Position numbers and translations under genes: made by a program | Assembly (NCBI GenBank): GCA_030437565.1 | Contig: CP129291.1 | Span: 2,232,001-2,296,000 of the forward strand | Length of the DNA stretch: 64,000 nt | Direction of reading: 5' to 3' | Source: Terrilactibacillus sp. S3-3 | GTDB lineage: Bacteria > Bacillota > Bacilli > Bacillales > Sporolactobacillaceae | Notes under the pieces: generated by a model | Told to the model about the DNA's origin: nothing | The model's database searches: none | What the model saw: the letters and a program-made list of their open reading frames with translations, nothing else | Shown: one piece after another, positions 47,295 through 57,738 of the stretch | How the letters are laid out: every line of letters starts with the position of its first letter | Position numbering within the stretch: the stretch's first letter is position 1

Positions 47295-50080
47295 TTATTT
47301 TTCTACATGAGCATAATGTTTTTTTAACAATATCCGCACAAGAGTCGCACAGCGTCGGATGGTCAGGATCTTGGCCGACAGTCGGCGAAATCTCCCAGCA
47401 TCGTTCGCATTTTTCGCCTTCCGCGTGTTTCACGATAACAGCCGCTTCCGGATATCGATCACTTTCTTCAGGGGCTTCATTCGGTCCCCCTTGAATGTCG
47501 ACGCTGGAGACAATAAACATTTTTTTTGAGATTGGGTTGATTTTTAAGCAATTCAGCATAATCCGCTGCCGGATACAAAGTAACGGAAGCTTCGAGCGAT
47601 TTGCCGATGACTTTGGCATTGCGCGCTTTTTCCAGCGATTTCAGCACGCTGTCGCGAACAGCCAGTAATTGATCCCACTTTGCTGCAATCCCGTCGGCGT
47701 TCGGAACGTTCGGAACCGCTTCGGTTTGCGGCATATCGGTGAGCTGAACATATTTCGCTTCTGCCTCGGTCCCAGGAATATACTGCCAGACTTCTTCAGT
47801 CGTATGGGGAATAATCGGCGACAGCAATTTGGTCAAAGCGCGAACGGTTTTATACAGCACGGTTTGCGCCGAACGGCGGGCCAAACTGTCTTTCGGTTGA
47901 ACATAAAGCGTATCTTTGGCAATGTCCATATAAAAAGCGCTCAAATCGGTCGTGCAATAATTATGAAGCGCATTATAGACGGTCAGGAATTGATAATTGT
48001 CGTAAGCCGTCAGCACTTTTCCGATCAAATGGTTAAGCTTCGTAATCATGTACTGTTCAAGTTCCGGCATATCTTTGACGGCTACCGCCTTATCAGGTGT
48101 AAAGTCGTGCAAATTTACCCAGCATGAAACGAATCGTATTTCTGATCTTGCGATACACTTCGGCCACTTGTTTTAAGATATCATTGGACACGCGGGCATC
48201 TGCCTGATAATCGACCGATGCGACCCACAGCCTGATAATATCGGCACCGAATTGCTTCATAACTTTGATTGGATCGATCACGTTGCCGACCGATTTGCTC
48301 ATTTTCCGTCCTTCGCCATCCAGGGTAAAGCCATGGCTGAGCACTTGTTTATAAGGCGCCTTGCCGGTAACCGCCACGGCGGTTGACAGCGATGAATTGA
48401 ACCAGCCGCGGTATTGGTCGGAACCTTCGAGATACATATCCGCCGGCCGGCGAAGTTCAGGCCGTGTTGTTAGAACGCCTTGATGGGATGATCCGGAGTC
48501 GAACCAAACATCCATGATGTCTTTTTCCTTCTTAAAAATCCCGTTCGGACTATGTTCGGATGTAAAGCCTTCGGGAAGTAGATCCTTTTCATCCCACTCA
48601 AACCAAATATTCGAGCCATGTTCACGGAAGAGATCAGAGATGTGAGCAATCGTTTCATCGGTAATGATCGGTTCGCCATCCTCGCCATAGAAAACAGGAA
48701 TCGGAACACCCCATGCCCGCTGTCTTGAGATACACCAGTCTTCACGATCGCGCACCATGTTGTACAGCCTTGTTTCGCCCCATGCCGGAATCCATTTGAC
48801 TTCATGAATGGCATCGAGCAGTTCTTCCCGGAACGCTTGAATAGAAGCAAACCACTGCTTGGTTGCGCGCCAAATGATCGGCTTCTTTGTCCGCCAGTCG
48901 TGCGGGTAAGAGTGGGTAATAAAGATCAGCTTTAATAAAGCGCCGTTTTCTTTTAACTTGTCGGTGACCATCTTGTTGGCTTTGTCATAAAAAACACCTT
49001 CAAAGCCGGGTGCTTCATCTGTCATGAAGCCGCGATCATCCACTGGGCAGAGAATATCCAATCCGTATTTTTTGCCGACATAAAAGTCATCTTCGCCATG
49101 TCCGGGAGCGTATGGACGCAGCCTGTACCGGCATCCAGTGTCACGTGATCACCGAGAACGAGCGGCGAATTCCGATCGTAAAACGGATGTTTGCAGATGA
49201 CACCTTCGAGATCCGCACCTTTTACCGCACGCAATTCCTTTGGCGCCTCCCAGTCCAGCGTATCGGCCAAGGAATGAACCAAATCTTTGGCGACGACAAA
49301 CTTGCGATCGCCAACTTCAACCACGCTGTAGTCAAACTTTGCATTCACGGCAATCGCCATGTTGGCCGGCATCGTCCAAGGTGTCGTTGTCCAGATCACG
49401 ACTTCTTCATCCTGATTTAAGACACCTTTTCCGTCGCGGACGTGGAAAGCCACATAGATGGACGGCGACTTGACATCTTTATATTCAATTTCAGCTTCGG
49501 CCAGCGCCGATTCAGATGACGGCGACCAGTAAATACTTTTTTTGTCTTTATAGATATAACCCTTCTTCGCCATTTCGCCGAAAACTTTGATTTGTTCGGC
49601 TTCGTAATCTCTCGTCAGCGTTAAATAAGGATGATCCCAGTCACCGCGAACACCAAGTCGCATGAACTGTTTCTTTTGGTTCTCAACCTGCTCGCGCGCA
49701 TATTCCGCACAGCGCTTCCGCAATTCGGGAATTGAGACTTTCTTTCTATCCAGTCCTTTTTTGGCCAGCGCTTGTTCAATCGGCAGCCCATGTGTATCCC
49801 ATCCCGGAACATAAGGGGCCCGGTAGCCGCTCATCGACTTGAAGCGGATGATCATGTCTTTCAGTACTTTATTTTCAGCGTGGCCGATATGAATGTTGCC
49901 ATTGGCATACGGCGGGCCGTCGTGGAGTACAAATGATGGTTTGCCGTTATTTCTTTCAAGCGATTGTTCATACACATGATCGGCCTGCCACTCTTCTTGC
50001 ATTTTCGGTTCTTTGTTCGGCAGGTTCCCGCGCATCGGGAAATCTGTTTTCGGCATTAATAACGTGTCTTTGTAATTCAT
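47295..50080 (-). CDS. ileS: Isoleucyl-tRNA synthetase (frameshifted)
   Basis: Class I synthetase. HIGH motif [17 protein letters not shown] motif [12 protein letters not shown], editing domain with [16 protein letters not shown], and a C-terminal zinc part [13 protein letters not shown]...CDSCADIV. Breaks are near 49095, 48110, 47525 (T run) and 47320. Removing one A near 47325 gives HYAHVEK with TAA at 47295. Corrected length is about 925 residues. Controlled by the upstream T-box. Confidence 0.97.
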
Positions 50081-50103
50081 TACGCCATTCCTCCTAAATA
50101 AAA

Positions 50104-50352
50104 AAATCCTCCTGCCCCAAAGGGACGGAAGGACCGTGGTACCACCCTAATGGCAAAAGAAGTGGATGCTTTTGCCGCTTTAGCCATTCTTAACGCGAAT
50201 GAATCGCCGATGCCCTAATCGCACCGCGGAAACGGTCTTTTCGGGATGGAACTCAAAGGTGATTTTTCCTACTGCTTGCAGGTTCAGGCTCTCACCAGGC
50301 CCTGAATCGCTTTGCCCGTTTGCAATGGGTACTTTTCCTTCTCATCGTTTCA
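50104..50352 (-). promoter_or_regulatory. T-box riboswitch of ileS
   Basis: The minus strand carries the conserved T-box AGGGTGGTACCACGG (50147-50133). A terminator TCCTTCCGTCCC...GGGGCAGGAGGA with seven T follows, ending at about 50104. The upstream stem I region includes GATGAGAAGGAAAAGTACC (AG bulge) and GAAAAATCACC, where ATC is the likely isoleucine specifier. Uncharged tRNA-Ile would allow read-through. Confidence 0.93.
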
Positions 50353-50470
50353 ATTCATAATACACAATATAATAAAAAACGAATATTAATCCTTGACGGA
50401 TGGTGCTTATATCATTGAAATTCTAGACAAAAAAAAACATAAAAAATATACTTCTCTCAAATATAAACAC

Positions 50471-50499
50471 AGTATATGAAAAAGCGCGCGGATCGTCAA
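50471..50499 (-). promoter_or_regulatory. Promoter upstream of the ileS T-box
   Basis: TTGACG (50499-50494), 17 bases, TATACT (50476-50471) on the minus strand, in the gap after divIVA. It is about 110 bases before the T-box stem I, so a closer promoter may also exist. Confidence 0.5.
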
Positions 50500-50508
50500 G
50501 GATATCTT

Positions 50509-51007
50509 TTATTTTTGCAGGATTTCGTTTTCTTCGCTATCGGCAGGTTCGGCTAACCGATGCCAATCGTCACTTTTAAGCAGCTCAAGCTGGGCTTCGA
50601 TCAGCATTTGGAAGCGCGTGCGATAAACATTCGCCTCTTTCTTCAGCTCCTCAATATCAATCGTCACCCGCCTTGATTTTTCCAGCGCCTCATTAATGAT
50701 CCGGTCGGCGTTTTTTTTCCGCTTCTTTCACAATCAGCCGCGCTTCTTTAGAAGCATTTGTTTTCACATCTTCAGCGGTTTCCTGAGCGACCAGAATACT
50801 TTTATTAAGCGTTGTTTCAATATTAGAAAAATGGCTGAGTTTTTCCTCCAAAAGCTGTGTTTTCTCTTCCAGCTCTTTCTTTTCCCGTATTAATGTTTCG
50901 TAATCTTTGATGATCTGATCCAGAAAATCATTGACCTCATCTTCGTCATAACCGCGAAAGCCTTTCGTGAATTCCTTATTATGAATATCCAATGGTGTTA
51001 ATGGCAA
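50509..51007 (-). CDS. divIVA: Cell-division protein DivIVA (frameshifted)
   Basis: Curvature-sensing coiled-coil scaffold at poles and septa. Start TTG at 51007 (MPLTPLDIHNKEFTKGFRGYDEDEVNDFL), 8 bases after GGAGGTG; a GTG at 51016 overlaps that site. The membrane-binding Phe in KEFTKGFRGY and the long coiled coil are present. A T run near 50710 breaks EAEK(NA)DRIINEAL; the end reads FQMLIEAQLELLKSDDW... with TAA at 50509. About 165 residues. Confidence 0.94.
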
Positions 51008-51082
51008 ATCGAGCACCTCCCAGTCAATCTGATATAAGTTCCATTCGACACCATATAAAAATGTCCTTCAAGAAAAATAAGC

Positions 51083-51856
51083 TTACCTTAGTTTACCATA
51101 TCGAAACCGAATTTTGTCCCTTTTTGTCGCGCCCTCCACCGCAATAATTTTGCTGCGGCCATATCCCCTCAGCGAAACCACATCGCCGACATGTAAATCA
51201 TAAGCCCTTTTTGAAACAAGCGCCCAGTTCACCTGGGCAGAACCGTGATCAATATATTCAGCTGCCCTTGCGCGGGACAGATGGTAGATCTCTGAAAGAA
51301 CAGCATCCAGCCGGAAAGAATTGACTGTGCCCGAGAACTCTTGCCAAACGTTGTGATTATGTACCAATTCATCGATGCTGATAAGATCGCTTGAAACCGG
51401 AGCTTTGCCGACTGAAGTCAAATTCAGCCTTAAGTAATCCGCAACTTCACTGGCCGCAACGAATTGGACTACCTTGTCAGAAAAAAGCAAGTCGCCGATT
51501 TTGCTGCGCACAATCCCGGTGCCGATTAAGGCGCCAAGCAAGTCGCGATGAGAAAGGCTGGCGAATTTGACAGGATATTGGACTTGAAAAGCAGCGATTT
51601 CAAATGAATCTTTTTCCGGTTCAAAATAAAGGGGAAAGATCAAAGCCCTTTTTCTTTCGGCCTGCTTAAAACCGCCCCAAAAAGCGGCGCGAACATCGCC
51701 GCTTTGGCCAACCAAGGCTTTTACAATTTCCTGTTCGCGCGGATTTAGAAAATCGGTCAATTTTGCCGCATAGCGACTGAGGGTCCAATCTTTCAGATCC
51801 AGAATACGGTCGATAAAAGGGCGCTCCTCTTCTCTAAAGTGTTCATAAACAGCCAT
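51083..51856 (-). CDS. ylmH: S4-domain RNA-binding protein YlmH
   Basis: Intact 257 residues. The N-terminal part is EHFREEERPFIDRILDLKDW; the C-terminal S4 domain is NSFRLDAVLSEIYHLSRARAAEYI...VNWALVSKRAYDLHVGDVVSLRGYGR. YlmH-family proteins act on the 50S subunit in ribosome quality control. It lies between divIVA and ylmG. Confidence 0.93.
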   Translation of the reverse strand: MAVYEHFREEERPFIDRILDLKDWTLSRYAAKLTDFLNPREQEIVKALVGQSGDVRAAFWGGFKQAERKRALIFPLYFEPEKDSFEIAAFQVQYPVKFASLSHRDLLGALIGTGIVRSKIGDLLFSDKVVQFVAASEVADYLRLNLTSVGKAPVSSDLISIDELVHNHNVWQEFSGTVNSFRLDAVLSEIYHLSRARAAEYIDHGSAQVNWALVSKRAYDLHVGDVVSLRGYGRSKIIAVEGATKRDKIRFRYGKLR

Positions 51857-51860
51857 TTTA

Positions 51861-52125
51861 TCACCCGAAATAATAAGCGAGCTGAGTGACGCCTCTCGAC
51901 GCCAGTCTCAGCACAAAAAAGGCGATGATCGGCGAAATATCAATCATACCGCCAATGGGCGGGATGATGCGGCGAAACGGCGCTAAAAAAGGTTCACACA
52001 CTCTGGCCATTAAAAGACCGAATGATGAATTTTGCAAATTGGGAATCCAGGACATTAATATATAGATAACAAGCATCCACGAATAAACAGAAATGGCCCC
52101 CTATAATTTGCGCGATAATATACAT
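51861..52125 (-). CDS. ylmG: YggT family membrane protein YlmG (frameshifted)
   Basis: Small two-segment membrane protein linked to division loci. The corrected start is MYIIAQII at 52125 after GAGGTG; one extra G near 52098 splits it from WMLVIYILMSWIPN. CEPFLAPFRRIIPPIGGMIDISPIIAFF is the family motif. About 87 residues. Confidence 0.9.
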
Positions 52126-52149
52126 GGTGTCACCTCTCTATCAGTTCTT

Positions 52150-52587
52150 TCACGTCCGCTCATCTATCCAGTCTGTGATCATGCCTGAGATATCGACATG
52201 TTCCGGAGCAAAAAGAAAGGTATCTTTGCCGATTTTCCGAATCTGTCCATCCAAAGCAAAAATGGTTCCGCTCATAAAATCAAGGATGCGCCGACCGACA
52301 TCGGGTGTGACGCAATGTAAATTCACAACGAGCGTTCGTCTGTTTTTAAGATGAGCGACAATGTTTTCTACGTCTTCAAATGCTTTTGGTTCCGCTAAAA
52401 TCACTTTTGTTTGCTGATGAATGCTCTGTAACGACACGATATTTGTCTTTTTCTCCAACTTGTGATTCCGAGCCGGGCCGGGCCGTTTTTCTTCGACATA
52501 GCCAGCCGAATCATCGTTGTCTTCAATCAACGGCGTGACTTCTTCTTCAAGATCGAAAAAACGTTTGATTGCCGATTTGAGACCCAT
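52150..52587 (-). CDS. sepF: Cell-division protein SepF
   Basis: FtsZ-bundling protein. MGLKSAIKRFFDLEE is the amphipathic membrane anchor. The C-terminal domain includes LAEPKAFEDVENIVAHLKNRRTLVVNLH and RRILDFMSGTIFALDGQIRKIG. Intact, 145 residues. Confidence 0.95.
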   Translation of the reverse strand: MGLKSAIKRFFDLEEEVTPLIEDNDDSAGYVEEKRPGPARNHKLEKKTNIVSLQSIHQQTKVILAEPKAFEDVENIVAHLKNRRTLVVNLHCVTPDVGRRILDFMSGTIFALDGQIRKIGKDTFLFAPEHVDISGMITDWIDERT

Positions 52588-52599
52588 AGTAAGACCCCT

Positions 52600-53282
52600 T
52601 TATTCCTCTTTTCCAACTAGTGCGGTTCCTATCCGGACAAAAGTCGCCCCTTCTTCAATCGCGATTGGATAATCATGCGACATACCCATTGACAATTCGG
52701 TACAAGGCGCGTAACTGAGATGGCGGTCGCGGATGCGGTCACGAAGCTCTTTAAGCCGGCGAAACACTTGCCTGATCACTCTCTCGTCCTCCGTATTCGG
52801 AGCCATCGTCATCAGCCCAACCACTTCAATGTGTTCAAAACGTTCCATTTCCCTGATAAAAGGCTCCAGCTTGTCCTCTTCAAGCCCGTGCTTCGTCTCT
52901 TCGCCCGAGATGTTTGCTTGAACAAAACATTTTAACTTGCCATGATGCAGCCGTTTTTATTAATTTCTTCGGCGAGCGACAGGCGATCCAAAGAGTGAAG
53001 ATAATCGATTCTTTCGACAACATCTTTCACCTTGCGTGACTGAAGTGTACCGATGAGATGCCAGGTCACCCGTTCATCCCGGATTTCCAGCTGTTTTTTC
53101 AACCCTTCTTTGCGGTTTTCTGCCAAATGCAAGATGCCGGCGTCAACCGCCTCTTGAGCCCGCTTCTCGCTTACATACTTTGTAACGGCGATCACCGTTA
53201 CGTCTTCCGGTGATCGGCCTGATTTTTCACAGGACTGTCTTATTTTTTCATTTACCGTGCGCAAATTCTGTTCAACTGTCAT
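52600..53282 (-). CDS. ylmE: YggS/YlmE family PLP homeostasis protein (frameshifted)
   Basis: Fold-type III pyridoxal-phosphate protein. VTVIAVTKYVSEKRAQEAVDAG has the PLP Lys; HLIGTLQSRKVKDVV, ELSMGMSHDYPIAIEEGATFVRIGTALVG. One break near 52938 before KCFVQANISGEETKHGL. About 227 residues. The divIVA-ylmH-ylmG-sepF-ylmE order is typical. Confidence 0.94.
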
Positions 53283-53296
53283 ATTTAACTGTCACC

Positions 53297-54129
53297 TTAC
53301 GTCTCCTTAATCATTCCAATAAAGCCCATCATGCGCCCCGTCTTGCCCTGCTCTCGGCGATGGGAAAAGAAGAGATCAGGGCAGCTGCTCGTGCAATAAC
53401 GGCTGATTGCAACATGATCCTCAGGCATTCCCGAGTGAAGCAGGAGCAGGCGGTTAAGCTCCTTTAAATCAAGCTGGTAATGCCCGCTTTTCGAAGGCCT
53501 TGCCGCGTCCTCCCAGTCAATCCCGTCAAGGCGCCGCACTTCATCCATCACTCTCTCATCCACTTCATAATCCGACTGACCGATAGACGGGCCGATTACG
53601 GCATAAATCTCTTCCGGAGGGAGGCCCAGCGCCCGCGCCACATTTCAATCATTTTCGGAGCGCCCATTTGGACCGTTCCCCGCCAGCCGGCATGAAGCAA
53701 ACCGACGGCCGGTTTGCTTTTTGAATAGAAATAGATAGGCACGCAATCGGCAAAGCAAAGCGCTAAAAGCAGGCCTGTTTCCGTTGTGAACAATCCGTCG
53801 ATGCCTTTCAGCACGGTTTGAAAGTCTATTGCGCCGGCTCCCGCATCAGCAGGCGTTACTTCGGCGATGCCCGTACCATGAACCTGTTCCGCGCAGACCC
53901 AGTTTTCAAGCGGAAAGGACAGCTGCTCGGACAGGCGGCGGCGGTTCATGGCAACCGCTTTTGGATCATCATGCACATGAAAGCCCATGTTGAGCGATCG
54001 AAAAGGAGGCAGACTGACGCCGCCTGATCGCACGGATATTCCCGATATTATCATTTTTTGCCCCGAAACGGCGATTCTCTCCATCTCTAAAGCAAGTTTC
54101 GTCTTAATGGAAAAAGGCTCAAGCGCCAT
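53297..54129 (-). CDS. pgeF: Polyphenol oxidase/purine nucleoside phosphorylase family protein PgeF (YlmD, frameshifted)
   Basis: DUF152/YfiH multicopper-fold family, associated with peptidoglycan editing and purine nucleosides. NMGFHVHDDPKAVAMNRRRL, CAEQVHGTGI, LALCFADCVPIYFY and LLHAGWRGTV hold the conserved His and Cys residues. One break near 53640 (KMIEM to ARALGLPPEEIYAVIGPSIG). SSCPDLFFSHRREQGKTGRMMGFIGM ends the fold. About 277 residues. Confidence 0.92.
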
Positions 54130-54212
54130 AGCCCTTCGTCCCTTCGTTTCTGCTTCACAACATATGAGTTTATTTCATTTTACCATATGTTTTTTATAAA
54201 AGTGTGAGGGTT

Positions 54213-54479
54213 CTAATCTTTTATTGGTGTTTCTTCCGCGCCTGAATTATAGAAGCGAACCAGTATTACATCTGCGCCGATGCGGACAATGTTGCGCCAG
54301 GGTACGACGACGTCATTTTCTCTGCCAAGAAGTCCCATCATTTTTCCACTGCCTGGTATAATCAGATTTTCTATCTTTCCCGAGGAAAGATTCACGTCCA
54401 GGTCACCGATGTGTCCCAGTCTTTTGCCATTTTCAACGTTGACGACTTCTTTTGTTTGAAATTCGGAAATTCTTGACAT
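54213..54479 (-). CDS. ylmC: PRC-barrel sporulation-locus protein YlmC/YmxH
   Basis: Small PRC-barrel domain protein. MSRISEFQTKEVVNVENGKRLGHIGDLDVNL at 54479 after GGGAGTGGG; a longer reading from 54518 lacks support. 88 residues, intact. YlmC lies next to sigG in many Bacillales. Molecular role unknown. Confidence 0.9.
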   Translation of the reverse strand: MSRISEFQTKEVVNVENGKRLGHIGDLDVNLSSGKIENLIIPGSGKMMGLLGRENDVVVPWRNIVRIGADVILVRFYNSGAEETPIKD

Positions 54480-54590
54480 CGTAAGCCCACTCCCTTTTTT
54501 GTTTCCCGTTACGATCACTATATGGCAGAGAGCGCTCGTTCAGAAGCAAAAAAGAAGTGAACATTCAAAAAGAGATCACTCTCCTGTTTC

Positions 54591-54779
54591 ATAAAGTGAA
54601 ACTTCTTCAATCAGTGGGGCTTTTCTTCCATCTCCACTGATTGTTAGCTCTTGCCCACAGGATGTGGTCACACAGACGTTGCCACACGATGTGGCACCTA
54701 AGATCGGGCTTTTACGGGCAGTTATCTCTCACCTATGCTTCTTCGAATTCATTGAAGCCTTACTGCCCGTTAATGCGGG
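54591..54779 (-). mobile_element. Hairpin repeat element, copy B (IS200/605-like, protein-less)
   Basis: 189-bp member of the dispersed family, co-directional with the operon. In minus orientation it starts CCCGC after a T-rich flank and ends TTTCACTTTAT. It has the ACGGGCAGT/ACTGCCCGT pair, one CCACATCCTGTGG-type hairpin plus an altered copy, and the CCACTGATTG end hairpin. It lies between ylmC and sigG. Confidence 0.7.
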
Positions 54780-54830
54780 AAAAAAATAAGGCCCAGACAC
54801 CTTGAAAATTCCCATTTTTCTATTGGCATT

Positions 54831-54861
54831 AAAAAAACACTTGCCTATGAAAGCAAGTGTG
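54831..54861 (-). terminator. Terminator after sigG
   Basis: ACACTTGC-TTTCATAG-GCAAGTGT followed by seven T on the minus strand, directly after the sigG stop. Confidence 0.9.
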
Positions 54862-55643
54862 TCAGTTTCCAATGTTTTTATTCATTTCCTTGATAGCTGT
54901 TTTCTCCAGGCGCGACACTTGCGCTTGAGATATGCCAATTTCATCAGCGACTTCCATTTGTGTTTTTCCGTGAAAAAAACGCATGGATAGAATTCGTTTT
55001 TCACGCTCACTTAATTTTTTCATTGCTTCTTTTAGCGCAATCTCATCGATCCATTGTATATCTTTATTCTTCTCGTCGCTGATCTGATCCATGATAAAAA
55101 TCGGATCGCCGCCGTCATTATAAATGGGCTCGAAAAGCGACACGGGATCTTGAATAGCGTCAAGGGCGAAAACGATATCTTCGATTGGTAAATCAAGCTC
55201 TTTAGCAATTTCTGCGGCTGTAGGCTCCTTGGAATATTTTGATATGAGCCGCTCTTTTGCCTGTAAAGCTTTGTAGGCGATATCACGCAAAGAGCGCGAC
55301 ACCCGTATTGGATTGTTATCCCTTAAATACCGGCGAATTTCGCCGATAATCATCGGCACCGCATAGGTTGAAAATTTGACATTTTGACCGAGATCAAAGT
55401 TGTCTATCGATTTCATTAGTCCAATACAGCCGACTTGGAACAAATCGTCGATGTATTCACCACGGTTGTTAAATCTTTGAATGACACTTAATACAAGTCT
55501 TAGATTGCCGTTAACGAGCTTTTCTCTGGCTTCCGTTGCTCCATTTTGCATTTCTACAAACAATTTTCGCATTTCCACATTATTTAATACAGGGAGTTTT
55601 GCTGTGTCAACGCCGCAAAAATTTCTACTTTATTTCGTGCCAT
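54862..55643 (-). CDS. sigG: Late forespore sigma factor SigG (frameshifted)
   Basis: Directs late forespore transcription. Corrected start MARNKVEI(CGVDTAKLPVLNN)VEMRKL at 55643 after GGGAGGGA; an extra T near 55620 breaks it. Region 2: LVNGNLRLVLSVIQRFNNRG, DDLFQVGCIGLMKSIDNFD, FSTYAVPMIIGEIRRYLRDN. Region 4: GKTQMEVADEIGISQAQVSRLEK. About 260 residues. A sigma-F/G-type promoter precedes it. Confidence 0.96.
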
Positions 55644-55680
55644 TAATGATTCCCTCCCAATCGGAGCTTCCTACAACGTC

Positions 55681-55709
55681 AAGTATCTCCTTAGGAGGGA
55701 ATTTTATGC
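55681..55709 (-). promoter_or_regulatory. Sigma-F/sigma-G type promoter of sigG
   Basis: Minus-strand GCATA (55709-55705) and GATACTT (55687-55681), 17 bases apart, in the sigE-sigG gap. This fits the forespore sigma consensus and the known autoregulation of sigG. Confidence 0.55.
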
Positions 55710-55781
55710 ACGAGCCGTATCTTTCTAGTCGCGGATCAAAAGCCGAAAGGCAAGCGGCGCGTCCTATCCGGCCGTTATTTT

Positions 55782-56498
55782 CTAAACCATTTTACTGAAT
55801 TCCTTTTTTAACCGTTTGATAATTTTTTTTTCTCTAATCGAGAAATATATGATTGGGAAATCCCCAGCTGATCGGCGACATCCTTTTGCGTTTTTTCCTT
55901 TCCCCCTGAAAGCCCAAAACGGAGTTCCATGATTTCTTTCTCGCGTTCACTAAGCATCAAAATAGCTTTTTTTCAGCAGCGTTCGATCGACCTTCTTTTC
56001 CATATCCTTTGTAATAATATCGCTGTCCGTTCCGAGTACATCTGATAAAAGCAGTTCATTGCCGTCCCAATCGACGTTCAGCGGTTCGTCAAACGATACT
56101 TCCGACTTGGTTTTATTATTATTTCTTCTGAGATACATCAAGATCTCATTTTCAATGCATCTGGATGCATATGTGGCCAGCTTTATTTTTTTCTCAGGAT
56201 TGAACGTATTAACCGCTTTAATCAGTCCAATCGTTCCGATGCTGATCAGATCTTCAATGTAAATTTTTGTATTCTCAAATTTTCTGGCGATATAGACAAC
56301 CAGCCGAAGATTCCTTTCGATCAGCGTCGACCGCGCCTTCTCATCCCCTGTCGGCAATTTTTCCAGCAACTCCGCTTCCTCCACTTTTGAAAGCGGCGGA
56401 GGCAAGGCTTCACTGCCGCCAATGTAATAGATTTCTTCCGGTTTAAGATGCAGTTTGACAAGAAGCTTGTGCCACAGTCTCAAAAAGAATTGTCTCAT
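55782..56498 (-). CDS. sigE: Mother-cell sigma factor SigE precursor (frameshifted)
   Basis: Early mother-cell sigma factor made as pro-SigE. The N-terminal [33 protein letters not shown] is the amphipathic pro-sequence cut by Spo[43 protein letters not shown] and [19 protein letters not shown] form region 2; [20 protein letters not shown] forms region 4. Breaks occur near 55970 and 55830 (T runs). Corrected end EFSKMV, TAG at 55782; about 239 residues. Confidence 0.96.
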
Positions 56499-56529
56499 GA
56501 AAATGCCTCCTCTTTATTTGAATAGTTGC

Positions 56530-57455
56530 TCAAGATGCCGGAATAATCATTTTTCCGTGAATCAGCATATCCGGATGAAGAATGCTGTCAAAATCACCTG
56601 CACCCGATAGCTGATGATCAGTTAAAGCGACAAAAACTCTTGGACTCTCGATCTTTTTACCTTCGTGGTTGATGATCACTCGATCAGGACGGATAGCCGT
56701 GATCCATTGGCGGCTGCCGTCGACACTGCTGTAAGGGATCATTGTCACGCGGCTCTTCCATTCACCCGGCAAGGACTCATCATCAAGCAAAGACTGGAAA
56801 CCGCCTTCATGGTGAAAAAGCCCTGAAGGCAAGGCATCATCACATGCTTCTCGGCTTAAGAACATGACTGGCAACCGCGTCAAAGGCTCATATAGTTTAT
56901 TGCCGCTGTCGATCATCCCTGTGCTGCGGATCGTCCGGTCAAAGAAATGAATCGTCACCTGGGCTTCGGTCGTTCCTTGCCATTTGCGAACCGTCACATT
57001 GTCGATCCTCTTTTTCGAAAAAAATACCATAAAATCGGAAAACCAATCAGAACCATTCCCCAGCTGATCGGATCACCAAAACTCAATGTGTTTAAAAATT
57101 GGTTGTTCGCATAAGATGGATTGGACTGAAAGAAATAATGCAGGGCAAAAAGACCGCCGCCGATCGCAAAGGCTGAAAAATAAAAAGTGAGGACATTTTG
57201 AATAAACACCGACCATCTTCCGAATCCAAATGCAATAAGAATAATCACCATAGAAAAAACCACTTTGCCGATTGGCTGATAAAAAATCGGTGAGAACGGG
57301 GTAAAAAGCAGCAAAATAATGCTGGATGCAAAAAGTGCGCCGCTCCAAAGCCGCCATGAGCGGACCCTTCTTTTCATCATGATGGCTGTCAGCTTCAGCA
57401 GCATGAAATCAATCAAAAAATTGAGCAGCCAAATCACATCCAAGTAGACAGCCAT
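56530..57455 (-). CDS. spoIIGA: Sporulation sigma-E factor processing peptidase SpoIIGA (frameshifted)
   Basis: Membrane aspartic protease that activates pro-SigE. Five hydrophobic segments in the N-terminal half (MAVYLDVIWLLNFLIDFMLL onward); catalytic motif TGMIDSGNKLYEPLT in the C-terminal half. One break near 57015 in an A/T run (WYFFRK to KRIDNVTVRKW). About 308 residues. Directly upstream of sigE as in Bacillus. Confidence 0.95.
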
Positions 57456-57491
57456 GACTCAGGCCTCCTCACACACAACTTGTTTATGACA

Positions 57492-57524
57492 AGTATACGG
57501 GCTGGGCGCGTGAAAGTCTGTCAA
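57492..57524 (-). promoter_or_regulatory. spoIIG promoter with 21-bp spacing
   Basis: TTGACA (57524-57519) and TATACT (57497-57492) are near-consensus but 21 bases apart. The Spo0A-dependent spoIIG promoter of B. subtilis also has a long spacer (22). A 0A-box-like TTTGTCGTAA lies upstream near 57560-57569. This points to Spo0A-P control of spoIIGA-sigE. Confidence 0.7.
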
Positions 57525-57656
57525 TCAGTGGAAGTGATTTTCTTGTTATTTTGCCATTTTTTGTCGTAAGATGCGATCTGTGGCACCTTCCGGGAAAGGG
57601 CCGGTAACCCCGAAAAAGGAAAAAACTTAAGAGGAAATCAGAAAAAAAAAACGATC

Positions 57657-57701
57657 AAAAAGAGCCATAAAAAAGCTGAAATGCTTTCTTATGGCTCTTT
57701 T
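57657..57701 (-). terminator. Terminator after ftsZ
   Basis: AAAAGAGCCATAA...TTATGGCTCTTTTT with inner GAAAGC/GCTTTT pairing on the minus strand, 38 bases after the corrected ftsZ stop. Confidence 0.9.
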
Positions 57702-57738
57702 ACCCATTCTGTTGTCCTGCACTGAAACGGGGCTTCTC

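Noticed and set aside
57519..57545. A fifth repeat copy upstream of spoIIGA (GTGAAA...TCAATCAGTGG)
   Set aside because: Only about 20 bases match and they coincide with the -35 of the spoIIG promoter; no other part of the element is present.
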